Shown here: positions 9,143-16,914 of the stretch, in pieces | Numbering within the stretch: position 1 is the first letter of the stretch | Layout: each line of letters opens with the position of its first letter | DNA from: Streptomyces beigongshangae | GTDB taxonomy: Bacteria > Actinomycetota > Actinomycetes > Streptomycetales > Streptomycetaceae | Assembly: GCF_019710745.1 (NCBI RefSeq) | Contig: NZ_JAHKJW010000010.1 | Location: forward strand, 62,001 to 126,000 | Direction of reading: 5' to 3' | DNA length: 64,000 bases | Notes under the pieces: generated by a model | What the model was told of the DNA's origin: nothing | What the model saw: only the letters and a program-made list of their open reading frames with translations | Database searches by the model: none | Program-made: the position numbers and the translations under genes

Positions 9143-9784
9143 GTACTCACGCACGCGGGCGAGCCCTGCTTCGCCTACACCGCCGAAGAACAGCGCCTGG
9201 CGGCGAAGAACGAACGCGACACCGCCGTCGCCGTGGCCCAGCGGCTGCGTGCGGCCGACCTGCCGGTGGACACCGTCAGCGTGGGTTCCACCCTCACCGC
9301 CCATGCCGCCGAGGACCTCACCGGGGTCACCGAACTACGCGCCGGCAACTACGTCTTCTTCGACCTGGTGATGGCCGGCGTCTGCGACATCGATGACCTC
9401 GCCCTCCCGGTCGTCGTCACCGTCATCGGCCACCGCCCCGAGTACGGATGGATCCTCACCGACGGTGGCTGGATGGCCATGTCCCACGACCGCGGCACCG
9501 CAGCCCAGCAGACGGACCAGGGCTACGGCCTGGCCACTGACCTGGACGGCAACCCGATCCACGGCCTGGTCATGACGGCCGCGAGCCAGGAGCACGGCAC
9601 CCTCACCGCCCGCGACGGTGCCGATCTTCCCGACCTGCCCGTCGGCACCCGCCTGCGTATCCTGCCCAACCACGCCCGCGCCACCGCCGCCCAGCACCAC
9701 GGCTACCACGTCATCGACGGCCCCCGGAGCACAGGCGGCGCGCCCGTGACCGAGGCTTTCCGGCAACGCGTCACCGGCTGGTGA
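9143..9784 (+). pseudogene. 5'-truncated D-threonine-aldolase-like PLP enzyme
   Basis: The reading frame VLTHAGEPCFAYTAEEQR ... VDTVSVGSTLTAH ... GVTELRAGNYVFFDLVMAG ... RLRILPNHARATAAQHHGYH matches the C-terminal part of D-serine dehydratase/D-threonine aldolase-type enzymes. These have an alanine-racemase-like barrel plus a C-terminal beta domain; the LPNHAC-type motif is a metal/substrate site. About 213 residues remain of a usual 370-400. The PLP-lysine region is missing and no start or SD precedes the match, so the gene was cut at about 9140. The last residue of the usual LPNHAC motif is Arg here. Likely non-functional. Confidence 0.6.
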
Positions 9785-9928
9785 CTTGCCTCGGCGTGCT
9801 CGGGAAGTGCTCCGGGTACGCCCTTGGGACCGCCCGCCGGAGGACCGGGGACGCGGCGAGGTCCTGCCGGTCTCCGAGGCCCGGGATCGCAGGCGCTGCC
9901 AGCGGGGCATGCCGGTGCGATCACCTGG

Positions 9929-10492
9929 TCACGGGCCGGTCTGGCCGAGGACCTCTGCGGCGAGCCGGCGCGCGTACGTGGCGTCGAGTCCGTCCGGGCG
10001 GAAGAGGATGCGGTACATCATGGGCGCGACGACACGGTCGATGACCGTCTCGACCTCGGGCGTCCTCTCCCCGCGTTCGGTGGCGCGGGTGAGGACGAGG
10101 CCGATCTGCTCGGCGGCGTAGGCCGAGCACTGGCCGGCGTTACTGCCGTCCGGGTCGCCGAGCAGGGCGTCACGGATGTAGGCCCGGCCGGTGGGGGAGG
10201 CCATCTCGTCGAGGAACTGCTCGGCCCAGGCTGTCAGGTCGGACGACAGGGCACCGTGGTCGTTGGGTGCGGTGTCGGGCCGCAGACGCTCGACCGCTAC
10301 GTCCGACAACAGCTCCTGCAGATCCCCCCAGCGGCGGTAGATCGTCGACGGTGTCACGCCCGCACGCCGGGCGATCAGCGGTACGGTCAGGGCGTCCCGG
10401 CCCACTTCCGACGCGAGTTCGCGTACGGCGGCGTGGACCGATGCCTGGACCCGGGCGCTGCGCCCGCCGGGGCGCACCATCTGCCTGCTCAT
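9929..10492 (-). CDS. TetR-family repressor
   Basis: 187 residues. The N-terminal helix-turn-helix (AVRELASEVGRDALTVPLIA, RRAGVTPSTIYRRWGDLQEL) is followed by a helical ligand domain of the TetR_C type. I chose the ATG at 10492; a GTG at 10501 adds three residues. The gene lies next to, and in the same direction as, an amidase gene. Just upstream of its start (10503-10528) is a 26-bp sequence that recurs almost unchanged at 12318-12343 before the divergent transporter gene. That pattern suggests it represses itself and the amidase/transporter/hydrolase unit, responding to an amide or related small molecule. Confidence 0.85.
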   Translation of the reverse strand: MSRQMVRPGGRSARVQASVHAAVRELASEVGRDALTVPLIARRAGVTPSTIYRRWGDLQELLSDVAVERLRPDTAPNDHGALSSDLTAWAEQFLDEMASPTGRAYIRDALLGDPDGSNAGQCSAYAAEQIGLVLTRATERGERTPEVETVIDRVVAPMMYRILFRPDGLDATYARRLAAEVLGQTGP

Positions 10493-10502
10493 AAAACCCA
10501 CC

Positions 10503-10528
10503 TTAAAGCAAAATCATTGCGTCTAGCG
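10503..10528. promoter_or_regulatory. Putative TetR operator 1
   Basis: The motif runs TTAAAGCAAAATCATTGC then GTCTAGCG. It sits about 10 bp before the tetR start and matches 12318-12343 at 24 of 26 positions. Recurrence at two control regions of the same locus is the only evidence. Confidence 0.6.
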
Positions 10529-10636
10529 AGCGGCCCACCTCCGTGCGACGGTCTTCTTCTTGCGGCACCTGGCCGATCGGAGCCGAACGGCGCTTTCGGG
10601 CCCGGCCGACTGGTGAGGCCGGGCCCGAGCGCTCGT

Positions 10637-12028
10637 TCACGCTGCGCGAGCGAGCTCGCGGGCGGGCTGGGTCTGCTCGTAGGCATGACCGACTCGCAGG
10701 AGCGCGCTCTCTCCGAGCGGTCGCCCGAGCAGCTGCATGCCGATCGGCATGCCTGCCGCATCGTGGCCGACGGGGAAGGACAGGGACGGCACCCCGGTGA
10801 TGTTGGCAGGAGACGAGAGGCGTACGTAGGCGTCGGAGACGTCCTCGACGGTGCCGTCGGCCCAGGTGATCGTCTCCTGGCCGGCCTTGACCGCGGTCGC
10901 CGGGACGGTGGGGGCGACGATCAGGTCGACCGCCTGCAGCATGCGTGCCCATTCCTGCCGCATGAGGGTGCGGGCGCGCTGGGCCCGCAGATAGTCCCCG
11001 GCGGGCATCAGTTCGCCGGCCTCGAGGAGGATGCGGACGTCGTCCTGGTAGAGCTCGGGGGCGGTGCGCAGGGTGCTCTCGTGGTAGGCGGTCGCCTCGG
11101 GCACCATCAGACCCCACTGGGTGGCCTGGATGTAGCGGGTCATGGGGATCTCGACCTCCACGAGGCGCGCGCCAAGGGCCCGAAGCCGGGTGATCGCGCG
11201 CCGGACGGCAGCCTCCACCTCCGCGTCGACGTGATCGAAGTAGTAGTTGCGCGGTACGCCCACGCGCAGCCCCGTCAGGTCCGTACCTGCGCCCGGCCGG
11301 TAGTCCACGGCGGGAGTGGTAAGGGACGCGGGGTCGCGCGGGTCGTGTCCGGCCAGGGCGGCCAGGACCAGGGCCGCGTCCTCGACGGTGCGGGTGATCG
11401 GGCCGACGTGGTCCAGTGACCAGGACAGGGACGTGACGCCGTGGCGGGGGACGAGGCCGTACGTCGGCTTGAGGCCGACGACCCCGTTCAGCGCGGCGGG
11501 CACCCGGATCGATCCGCCGGTGTCGGTGCCCAGGGCGAAGGTCGCGGTGCCCGCGGCGACGGCGACGGAGGATCCGCCGCTGGAGCCGCCGGCGACCCGG
11601 CCGGTGTCCCAGGCGTTGCTGGTCTGCGGGGTGGTCAGCCCGTAGGCGAACTCGTGGGTGTGGGTCTTGCCGACCAGGATGGCTCCGGCCGCCGACAGGC
11701 GTGCGGCGACGGCGCTGTCGGCCTGGGCGCGGTGGTCGGCTCGGACGCGGGAGCTGGCCGACGTCGCCGCGCCGGCGACGTCGATCAGGTCCTTGAGGCC
11801 CATCGGGATGCCGTGCAGCGGACCGCGGTGGCGGCCGGCCGCGAGGTCGTTCTCGGCTTCGCGCGCGGCCCGGCGGGTGTGCTCGGCGGTGACGGTGACG
11901 TACGCCTGAAGGTGCGGCTCCACCTGTTCGATGCGCTCCAGGACGGAGTCAGCCAGCTCGACGGGGGACAGCTGCCGGGCCCGGATCGCGTCGGCGGCTG
12001 CGGTCAGGGGCAGTTCATACGGCTGCAT
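10637..12028 (-). CDS. Amidase-signature family hydrolase (AtzE/GatA-like)
   Basis: 463 residues with the amidase signature. The catalytic lysine region is LHGIPMGLKDLIDVAG, the Gly/Ser-rich loop is GRVAGGSSGGSSVAVAAG, and the nucleophile region is FALGTDTGGSIRVPAALNGV. Together these give the Ser-cisSer-Lys triad. The enzyme hydrolyses a C-N amide bond; its substrate is unknown. It starts at ATG 12028 behind AGGAGAA and overlaps the end of a small AtzG/GatC-like gene by 14 bp. The two products probably form a complex, as in AtzE-AtzG. Expression is probably under the adjacent TetR regulator, from the divergent promoter region shared with the MFS gene. Confidence 0.88.
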   Translation of the reverse strand: MQPYELPLTAAADAIRARQLSPVELADSVLERIEQVEPHLQAYVTVTAEHTRRAAREAENDLAAGRHRGPLHGIPMGLKDLIDVAGAATSASSRVRADHRAQADSAVAARLSAAGAILVGKTHTHEFAYGLTTPQTSNAWDTGRVAGGSSGGSSVAVAAGTATFALGTDTGGSIRVPAALNGVVGLKPTYGLVPRHGVTSLSWSLDHVGPITRTVEDAALVLAALAGHDPRDPASLTTPAVDYRPGAGTDLTGLRVGVPRNYYFDHVDAEVEAAVRRAITRLRALGARLVEVEIPMTRYIQATQWGLMVPEATAYHESTLRTAPELYQDDVRILLEAGELMPAGDYLRAQRARTLMRQEWARMLQAVDLIVAPTVPATAVKAGQETITWADGTVEDVSDAYVRLSSPANITGVPSLSFPVGHDAAGMPIGMQLLGRPLGESALLRVGHAYEQTQPARELARAA

Positions 12029-12224
12029 CGTGGTTCTCCTGTTCAGCGCGGTAGGCGGGGGCGGGCGGGGTCTCCCCGAAGTCCAGCTCCCGCAGGACCG
12101 CGACGACGGAGTGGATGTGGTCGGCGGTGGCTGCGACCGCGGCGTGGCGGTCGGCAGGCAGCGGGAGCCCGGCGTGGGCGGCCCAACGGGCCGCTTCCGA
12201 CGGCGTGAGTTCCGCGGAGGACAT
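12015..12224 (-). CDS. Small AtzG/GatC-like amidase subunit (DUF4089-type)
   Basis: 69 residues: an N-terminal helical part (LTPSEAARWAAHAGLPLPAD) and a C-terminal tail LRELDFGETPPAPAYR. The tail resembles the FPLPDE-x-EPAPVF tail of AtzG/DUF4089 proteins that stabilise AtzE amidases. The start at ATG 12224 has a good GAGGAGAG site. The 14-bp overlap with the amidase start indicates translational coupling and 1:1 production. Confidence 0.7.
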   Translation of the reverse strand: MSSAELTPSEAARWAAHAGLPLPADRHAAVAATADHIHSVVAVLRELDFGETPPAPAYRAEQENHDAAV

Positions 12225-12281
12225 GGACGTTCTCTCCTCAGGACTGGAGGGGGCGGAGCAACCCCCGAGACCAAAAGCTAA

Positions 12282-12294
12282 GAGTTTGCTTTAA
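12282..12294. promoter_or_regulatory. Inverted half-copy of the TetR operator
   Basis: gagtttgctttaa is the inverse of the first 13 bases of the 12318-12343 motif (ttaaagcaaactc). It faces the amidase operon, so this divergent region would hold a site for each promoter. Confidence 0.45.
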
Positions 12295-12317
12295 CCGACT
12301 GTAGAACCTACGGTGCT

Positions 12318-12343
12318 TTAAAGCAAACTCATTGCGTTTAGCG
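12318..12343. promoter_or_regulatory. Putative TetR operator 2
   Basis: The motif runs TTAAAGCAAACTCATTGC then GTTTAGCG and lies immediately before the AAGGAG ribosome-binding site of the MFS gene. A bound repressor would cover the transcription start region. It shares 24/26 bases with 10503-10528. Confidence 0.6.
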
Positions 12344-12355
12344 CCAAGGAGTCCC

Positions 12356-13618
12356 ATGCCCACCGTCACACCCCGCGCACCTGCGCGACCCAACTACCCG
12401 GGAGCCCGCACCCAGAGCGCCCACCGCGCGGCGTCCTTCGTCCTGGACGCCTCGATCCTGGCCGCCCTCCTCGCGGCATCCAGTGCGCCGACGCCCCTCT
12501 ACCCCCACTACCAGGACGCCTGGGACCTGTCCGCACTCACCATCACCGTGGTCTTCAGCGCCTACTCCCTGACGCTGCTGCTGGCCCTGCTCACCACCGG
12601 AGCGCTCTCCGACCACCTCGGGCGGCGCCCCGTCCTGGTGGGCGCCCTGCTGCTGGAGGCCGCCTCCATGCTGATGCTGGCCACGGCGGACGGCGCCGGA
12701 GTGCTGATCACCGCCCGGATCCTGCAGGGAGCGGCCACCGGCGCGGCCACCAGCGCCGCGGGAGCGGCCCTCCTCGACCTTCACGACCCCCTGCGTCCGG
12801 GCCGGTCCGCCCTGACCAACAGCATCGCGCCCGTGGCGGGCATGGCCGCCGGCGTCCTCGCCTCCACCCTCCTCGTCCGCTTCGCCCCCGCGCCCACGGT
12901 CACCGTGTACGCCCTGCTGGCGGTCCTCTTCGCTGCCCAGGCGATCGCGGTCACGTTCACCGCGGAGACGGCCCGCCCGCACACCGGCGCCCTGCGGTCG
13001 CTGCGCCCCCACCTCGCCGTGCCGCCGTCGGCGCGCAGCGCCCTGCTGGCGGTCGGCACCGCTGTCGTCGCCATCTGGGCGCTGGGCGGCTTCTACTCCT
13101 CCCTCGGACCGGCGCTCGTGCACCTCATGGCCTCAGGTGCCTCACAGGCGGCCGGCGGCATGGTCTTCTTCGTACTCACCACCGCGGCCACGCTCACCGT
13201 GTGGACACTGCGGCGCACGGCGCCGCGCGCCGCCGCCACCGGCGGAACCCTGGCCGTCATCCCGTCCGCGGCCCTGAGCCTGCTCGGCCTGCACGGCGCC
13301 GGCCTGCCCGCCGTCTACGGCGGCGCGGCCCTGGCCGAAGTCGCTTTCGGCGCCGTCTCCCAAGGGGCGCTGCGCATGACGCTCGCCTCCATCGACGAGC
13401 AGGACCGCGCCGCGACCCTGGCCGCCTACTACGTCCTCAGCTACCTGTCCATGAGCCTGCCCGCCATCGCCGCGGGCGCCGCCACCCAGCACCACGGGCT
13501 GCGCACCACCGCACTTGCCTACGCCATCGCCGCCGCCCTGCTCGCCGTAGCGGCCCTGGCAACACTCGCCATGTCGAGACGCGGGGCAGCCCACAGCGCA
13601 CACAACGACCTTCCGTAA
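12356..13618 (+). CDS. MFS transporter, 12-TM type
   Basis: 420 residues with about 12 hydrophobic helices. The motif-A loop between TM2 and TM3 is GALSDHLGRRPVLVGALLLE, and TM4/TM5 contain ARILQGAATGAATSAAGAAL. It starts at ATG 12356 behind a strong AAGGAG. A TetR-operator-like sequence sits directly upstream, and the metallo-hydrolase gene follows 40 bp downstream. Being co-controlled with an amidase, it may import the amide substrate or export a product; direction cannot be told from sequence. Confidence 0.85.
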   Translation: MPTVTPRAPARPNYPGARTQSAHRAASFVLDASILAALLAASSAPTPLYPHYQDAWDLSALTITVVFSAYSLTLLLALLTTGALSDHLGRRPVLVGALLLEAASMLMLATADGAGVLITARILQGAATGAATSAAGAALLDLHDPLRPGRSALTNSIAPVAGMAAGVLASTLLVRFAPAPTVTVYALLAVLFAAQAIAVTFTAETARPHTGALRSLRPHLAVPPSARSALLAVGTAVVAIWALGGFYSSLGPALVHLMASGASQAAGGMVFFVLTTAATLTVWTLRRTAPRAAATGGTLAVIPSAALSLLGLHGAGLPAVYGGAALAEVAFGAVSQGALRMTLASIDEQDRAATLAAYYVLSYLSMSLPAIAAGAATQHHGLRTTALAYAIAAALLAVAALATLAMSRRGAAHSAHNDLP

Positions 13619-13638
13619 CGAGATAACGAGATAACGAG
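13617..13638. repeat. Short tandem repeat (ATAACGAG)n
   Basis: About 2.5 copies of the 8-mer ataacgag occur between the stop of the MFS gene and the metallo-hydrolase gene. It is probably a slippage product of no known role. Confidence 0.5.
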
Positions 13639-13658
13639 AGCAAGGGAAACGACCGATC

Positions 13659-14573
13659 ATGAGCACTGCACCGGCCACCGACCCGACCGCCATCCCCTCC
13701 TGGACCGTGGGCGACGTCACCGTCCACCGCATCGACGAGATCCTGCTGCCGTCGGCCACCGGACCGTGGCTGCTGCCCGACGCCACCCCGGACGTCGTCG
13801 CCGGGCAGGACTGGCTGCGCCCGGACTTCGCCGACGACGAGGGCATCCTGCACATCGACAGCCACAGCTTCGCGTTCACCGTCGGCGGGCTGCGCATTCT
13901 GGTGGACACCGGCATCGGCAACGGCAAGGAGCGGGCCAACCCCGCCTGGCATGATCTGAACACCGACTACCTTCAGCGCCTCGGCGCCGCCGGGTTCCCC
14001 CCGGACTCCGTCGGCCTGGTGATCCTCACCCACCTGCACGCCGACCACGTCGGCTGGAACACCCACGAGGTGAACGGCGAGTGGGTTCCCACCTTCCCCA
14101 ACGCTCGTTACATCACCTCCCGCGTCGAGCGGGAGTTCTGGGTCGGGTACGACATGGAGGAGGCGCGCAAGCAGATGTTCCGCGACTCCGTGATCCCGGT
14201 GGAGGCGGCGGGGCTGCTCGACCTCGTCGACGTCCCCGCCGACGGTGTCGAAGTCGTCCCGGGCCTGCGCCTGATCCCCACCCCCGGGCACACCCCCGGC
14301 CACGTCACCGTCGAGCTGACCAGCCGCGGAGAGACGGCTCTGATCACCGGCGACTGCATCCACCACCCCGTCCAGCTCGCCCATCCCACCATCGGGGCCT
14401 GCGTCGACATCGAGCCCGAGCAGTCCGAGGCCTCGCGCCGCACGCTGCTCGGCTCGCTCGCCGGCACGGACACCCTCGTCCTGGGCACCCACTTCGCGCC
14501 GCCCACCGCCGGCCGCGTCGTCACCCAGGAGGGCGCCTACCGGCTCTCACCCGTCCCCGCCGACCCGCACTGA
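13659..14573 (+). CDS. Metallo-beta-lactamase-fold hydrolase
   Basis: 304 residues with the zinc-binding motif HLHADH (in VILTHLHADHVGWN), a downstream PTPGHTPGHVTVEL histidine and a TGDCIHHPVQL aspartate. This is the set expected for a dinuclear-zinc MBL hydrolase of the AHL-lactonase/glyoxalase-II-like group. It follows the MFS gene closely and is probably part of the same TetR-controlled unit, where it could open a lactone or ester from the amide-degradation route. A hairpin just after its stop would end the transcript. Confidence 0.85.
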   Translation: MSTAPATDPTAIPSWTVGDVTVHRIDEILLPSATGPWLLPDATPDVVAGQDWLRPDFADDEGILHIDSHSFAFTVGGLRILVDTGIGNGKERANPAWHDLNTDYLQRLGAAGFPPDSVGLVILTHLHADHVGWNTHEVNGEWVPTFPNARYITSRVEREFWVGYDMEEARKQMFRDSVIPVEAAGLLDLVDVPADGVEVVPGLRLIPTPGHTPGHVTVELTSRGETALITGDCIHHPVQLAHPTIGACVDIEPEQSEASRRTLLGSLAGTDTLVLGTHFAPPTAGRVVTQEGAYRLSPVPADPH

Positions 14574-14587
14574 CCCGGTCGCGGCCC

Positions 14588-14627
14588 AGCCCGTGTCCGG
14601 CCGGCACTCCGCGCGGCCGGACACGGC
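14588..14627 (+). terminator. Hairpin terminator after metallo-hydrolase
   Basis: The arms gtgtccggccg and cggccggacac, extended by agcc/ggct, form a 12-15 bp GC stem with an 8-base loop, 15 bp past the stop codon. Confidence 0.6.
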
Positions 14628-14639
14628 TCGCACAGCGCT

Positions 14640-14765
14640 GTCCTGGCCACCGCCATCCTCGACCGTCTCCTGCACCACTGCGGTGTCATCTCCATCAACG
14701 GCCCCAGCCACAGGCTCAAGAACCGGCTCGCCGCCATCGAACGAGAACAGGACGACACGGCCTGA
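14640..14765 (+). pseudogene. IS21-family IstB helper ATPase, C-terminal fragment
   Basis: The frame LATAILDRLLHHCGVISING, PSHRLKNRLAAIE, then stop, is the C-terminal end of IstB. Only about 40 residues are present and there is no start. It may be the other end of the IS21-type element whose IstA remnant is at position 1. Confidence 0.6.
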
Positions 14766-14791
14766 TAGTTCAGCTGGTCGACAATGAGGGC

Positions 14792-15385
14792 ATGGACGTC
14801 CCTGAGTTGCTCGAATCAGCTTCCCTGCTGGTTCCGGAAGATACCGCCACCGAGAACGACATCACGGTGCGAGACATCTGGGACTACCTCGTCCACGACG
14901 AGTGGGAGATCACCCTGAGTCTGCTGGAGGAACTCGGGGACGCTCGCTCGCTCCCTCTGACGTTCTGGGAGAAGCTCGCCGAAGCGGCTGAGCAGCTCCG
15001 GATGGAGCGGAGCGCGGCCTGGTGCCATTGGCGGTGCTCCGAGATCCGCAACGGCGTGATCCGGGCGGATCTGACGCTCCGTGCTGCCGCCGAGGCGCGA
15101 CGCACGACGCCAATCCACTCCGGTGTTCTGCGACCGATGTGGGACATCGGACACCTCTCACCCATCGGTGGACGTTCGGTCAGCATCGCCGCGCTCTGGG
15201 TTGAGAACATGCCCATTCTGCAACCCGGCGGGCGAGCCACGGTCCGTCTCGTGCCTCTGACTCCCGCCCACTGGATGCACGTCCGGGCCGGCCAGCAGAT
15301 CACCATGCACGAGGACCGAACCGTCGCCGGCACCGCTGTCATCCTGGAGGTTCATCCTCCTGCCACCGCCATGCCCACACGATGA
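14792..15385 (+). CDS. Conserved actinobacterial protein of unknown function
   Basis: 197 residues from ATG 14792. The N-terminal half is acidic and helical (PEDTATENDITVRDIWDYL, VHDEWEITLSLLEELGD). The C-terminal half is beta-rich and ends VRLVPLTPAHWMHVRAGQQI then TVAGTAVILEV, reminiscent of the small beta-barrel of elongation-factor-Tu domain 3. I know similar proteins from other Streptomyces but no function for them. There is no signal peptide or membrane segment. It lies between IS21 and IS3 debris, so its original context is lost. Confidence 0.65.
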   Translation: MDVPELLESASLLVPEDTATENDITVRDIWDYLVHDEWEITLSLLEELGDARSLPLTFWEKLAEAAEQLRMERSAAWCHWRCSEIRNGVIRADLTLRAAAEARRTTPIHSGVLRPMWDIGHLSPIGGRSVSIAALWVENMPILQPGGRATVRLVPLTPAHWMHVRAGQQITMHEDRTVAGTAVILEVHPPATAMPTR

Positions 15386-15486
15386 CGTGACTGGCTCACA
15401 GCCTCCCTGCTGGTGCACGTATCTCCGTACTTGGTGGAGCACTCGGGCCTTGAAGCCGGGTCTTGGACACAGGAGACACTTGGATC

Positions 15487-16382
15487 TTGCGCCGGCCTGG
15501 CGCCCACTCCGAGCCGCCCGCCGCCTCGCCGGCCGGCGGTGACGTGGTTCAGGCGGAGCTGGCCGCGGCCCGCAGGAGGATCCGTGAACTCGGGGAGGAA
15601 CGGGACATTCTCCGCAAGGCGGCCCGGTGTTTCGCGACGGAGACGCGCTGGTGAACCGCTGCCAGTTCGTTGACGATCACCGGCGCCGATACGGCGTGAA
15701 GCGGCTGTGCGACATCCTCGCTCTGGCCCGATCGAGCTTCTACTACCGGCGCCGCACCGCAGGCGCGGGAGCGGCCCGGCAGATCGCCGAAGCCCGGGTC
15801 GCGGCCCGGATGCGCACGGTCCACCAGGACTCCGACGGCACCTACGGGACTCCCAGGATCACCGTGGAACTCCGCGACGAGGACGGCCCGGTGGTCAACC
15901 ACAAGCGCGTCGCGAGGATCATGCGGACCATCCGGCTCGAGGGCGTCCGTCTGCGCCGCCGGCACCGCACCACGTTCGCGGACCAGGCCGCGGCAAAGGC
16001 ACCGGACCTGATCGGACGTGACTTCACCGCGACCGGGGTGAACACGAAGTGCGTCGGCGACATCACATATCTGCCGGTCAGCGGTTCGGGACCGCTCTAT
16101 CTCGCGACCGTCATCGACCTCGCCCCGCGCCGGCGGGCCGGGTGGGCGATCGCCGATCACATGCGGACCGAGCTCGTCATCGACGCCTTCACGGCCACCG
16201 AGCAAAAGAGAGACGCTCAAGGGACGCAAAGGCTGGTCGAGCGAGCACGAGGCCAGGCTCGACGCCTTCCGCCGGCTGACTCGGTACAACACCCGCCGCC
16301 GGCACTCCCGCCTCGGTCGACGATCTCCGATCGCCTACGAGAACGCCCTCCAACGAACGGCAACTACCCTGACCCAAGCCGC
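15487..16382 (+). pseudogene. IS3-family transposase with internal deletion
   Basis: The end of OrfA (ELAAARRRIRELGEERDILR, CFATETRW) overlaps, in another frame, OrfB (CQFVDDHRRRYGVKRLCDIL, SDGTYGTPRITVEL, KCVGDITYLPVSGSGPLYLA), the usual IS3 arrangement. After DAFTATEQ near 16203 the text jumps to the C-terminal part (RETLKGRKGWSSEHEARLDA, RYNTRRRHSRLGRRSPIAYE) in another frame. The missing stretch of roughly 200 bp held the second Asp and the Glu of the DDE triad, so this copy is dead. Confidence 0.8.
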
Positions 16383-16914
16383 ATGGACGTGTTCGAAATC
16401 CGGGGTCAAGGCCCCAGTCTGCCCTCGACCAGCTCCGGTGCCGGCACGGGCAGCAACGGCTCAATCAGCGACCACAGTTCGAAGTCCTCGTCGCACCACA
16501 GGCCGTCCCAGCCGGTCACGCACCCATATCGCCGCCGTGCCGCCCGGATTGCTCGCCCGCGCGATCTGCGCAGTCAGAGGCGGGATTTGCCCGCCGGAAC
16601 GGGGGCGGAGGGACAACGGGCACCACCATGACGGTTGCATCAGTCATCGGAACGACCCGGGCATGCCCGTTGGCCATGCTGCCGCGCCGGGAAACTCCAA
16701 GATCTCCGACAGAGTCGATTCACCTCGGACACCGTCAATCCTGTCGCCCGGCCCTGGTTCCGGCCGGGCGCGGGTGCTGCGTCGTTTCGGCAGGCTTCTG
16801 ACGTCCCCCATGGGTCGAAGGGCGCGGTCGGCCCCTCGTGCCGGATCGTCCGCGCAAACGAGAGTCGACCGCAGGTCGAGTTCGTCCCTGTAAAACAAGC
16901 AGTCATGGAGGTCC
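16383..16914. other. Intergenic; left edge of the polyketide cluster
   Basis: No complete gene is seen. A minus-strand stretch at about 16406-16545 reads GWDGLWCDEDFELWSLIEPL, LPVPAPELVEGRLGP, stop. It looks like the N-terminal fragment of another IS5-type transposase. The right part, which becomes less GC-rich, is the upstream region of hemC and presumably holds its promoter. Confidence 0.4.

Noticed and set aside
9824..11419. Long plus-strand open frame opposite tetR and the amidase
   Set aside because: It is antisense to two well-supported genes. The composition is a GC-frame shadow rich in Gly/Arg/Val without any domain, and it has no SD.
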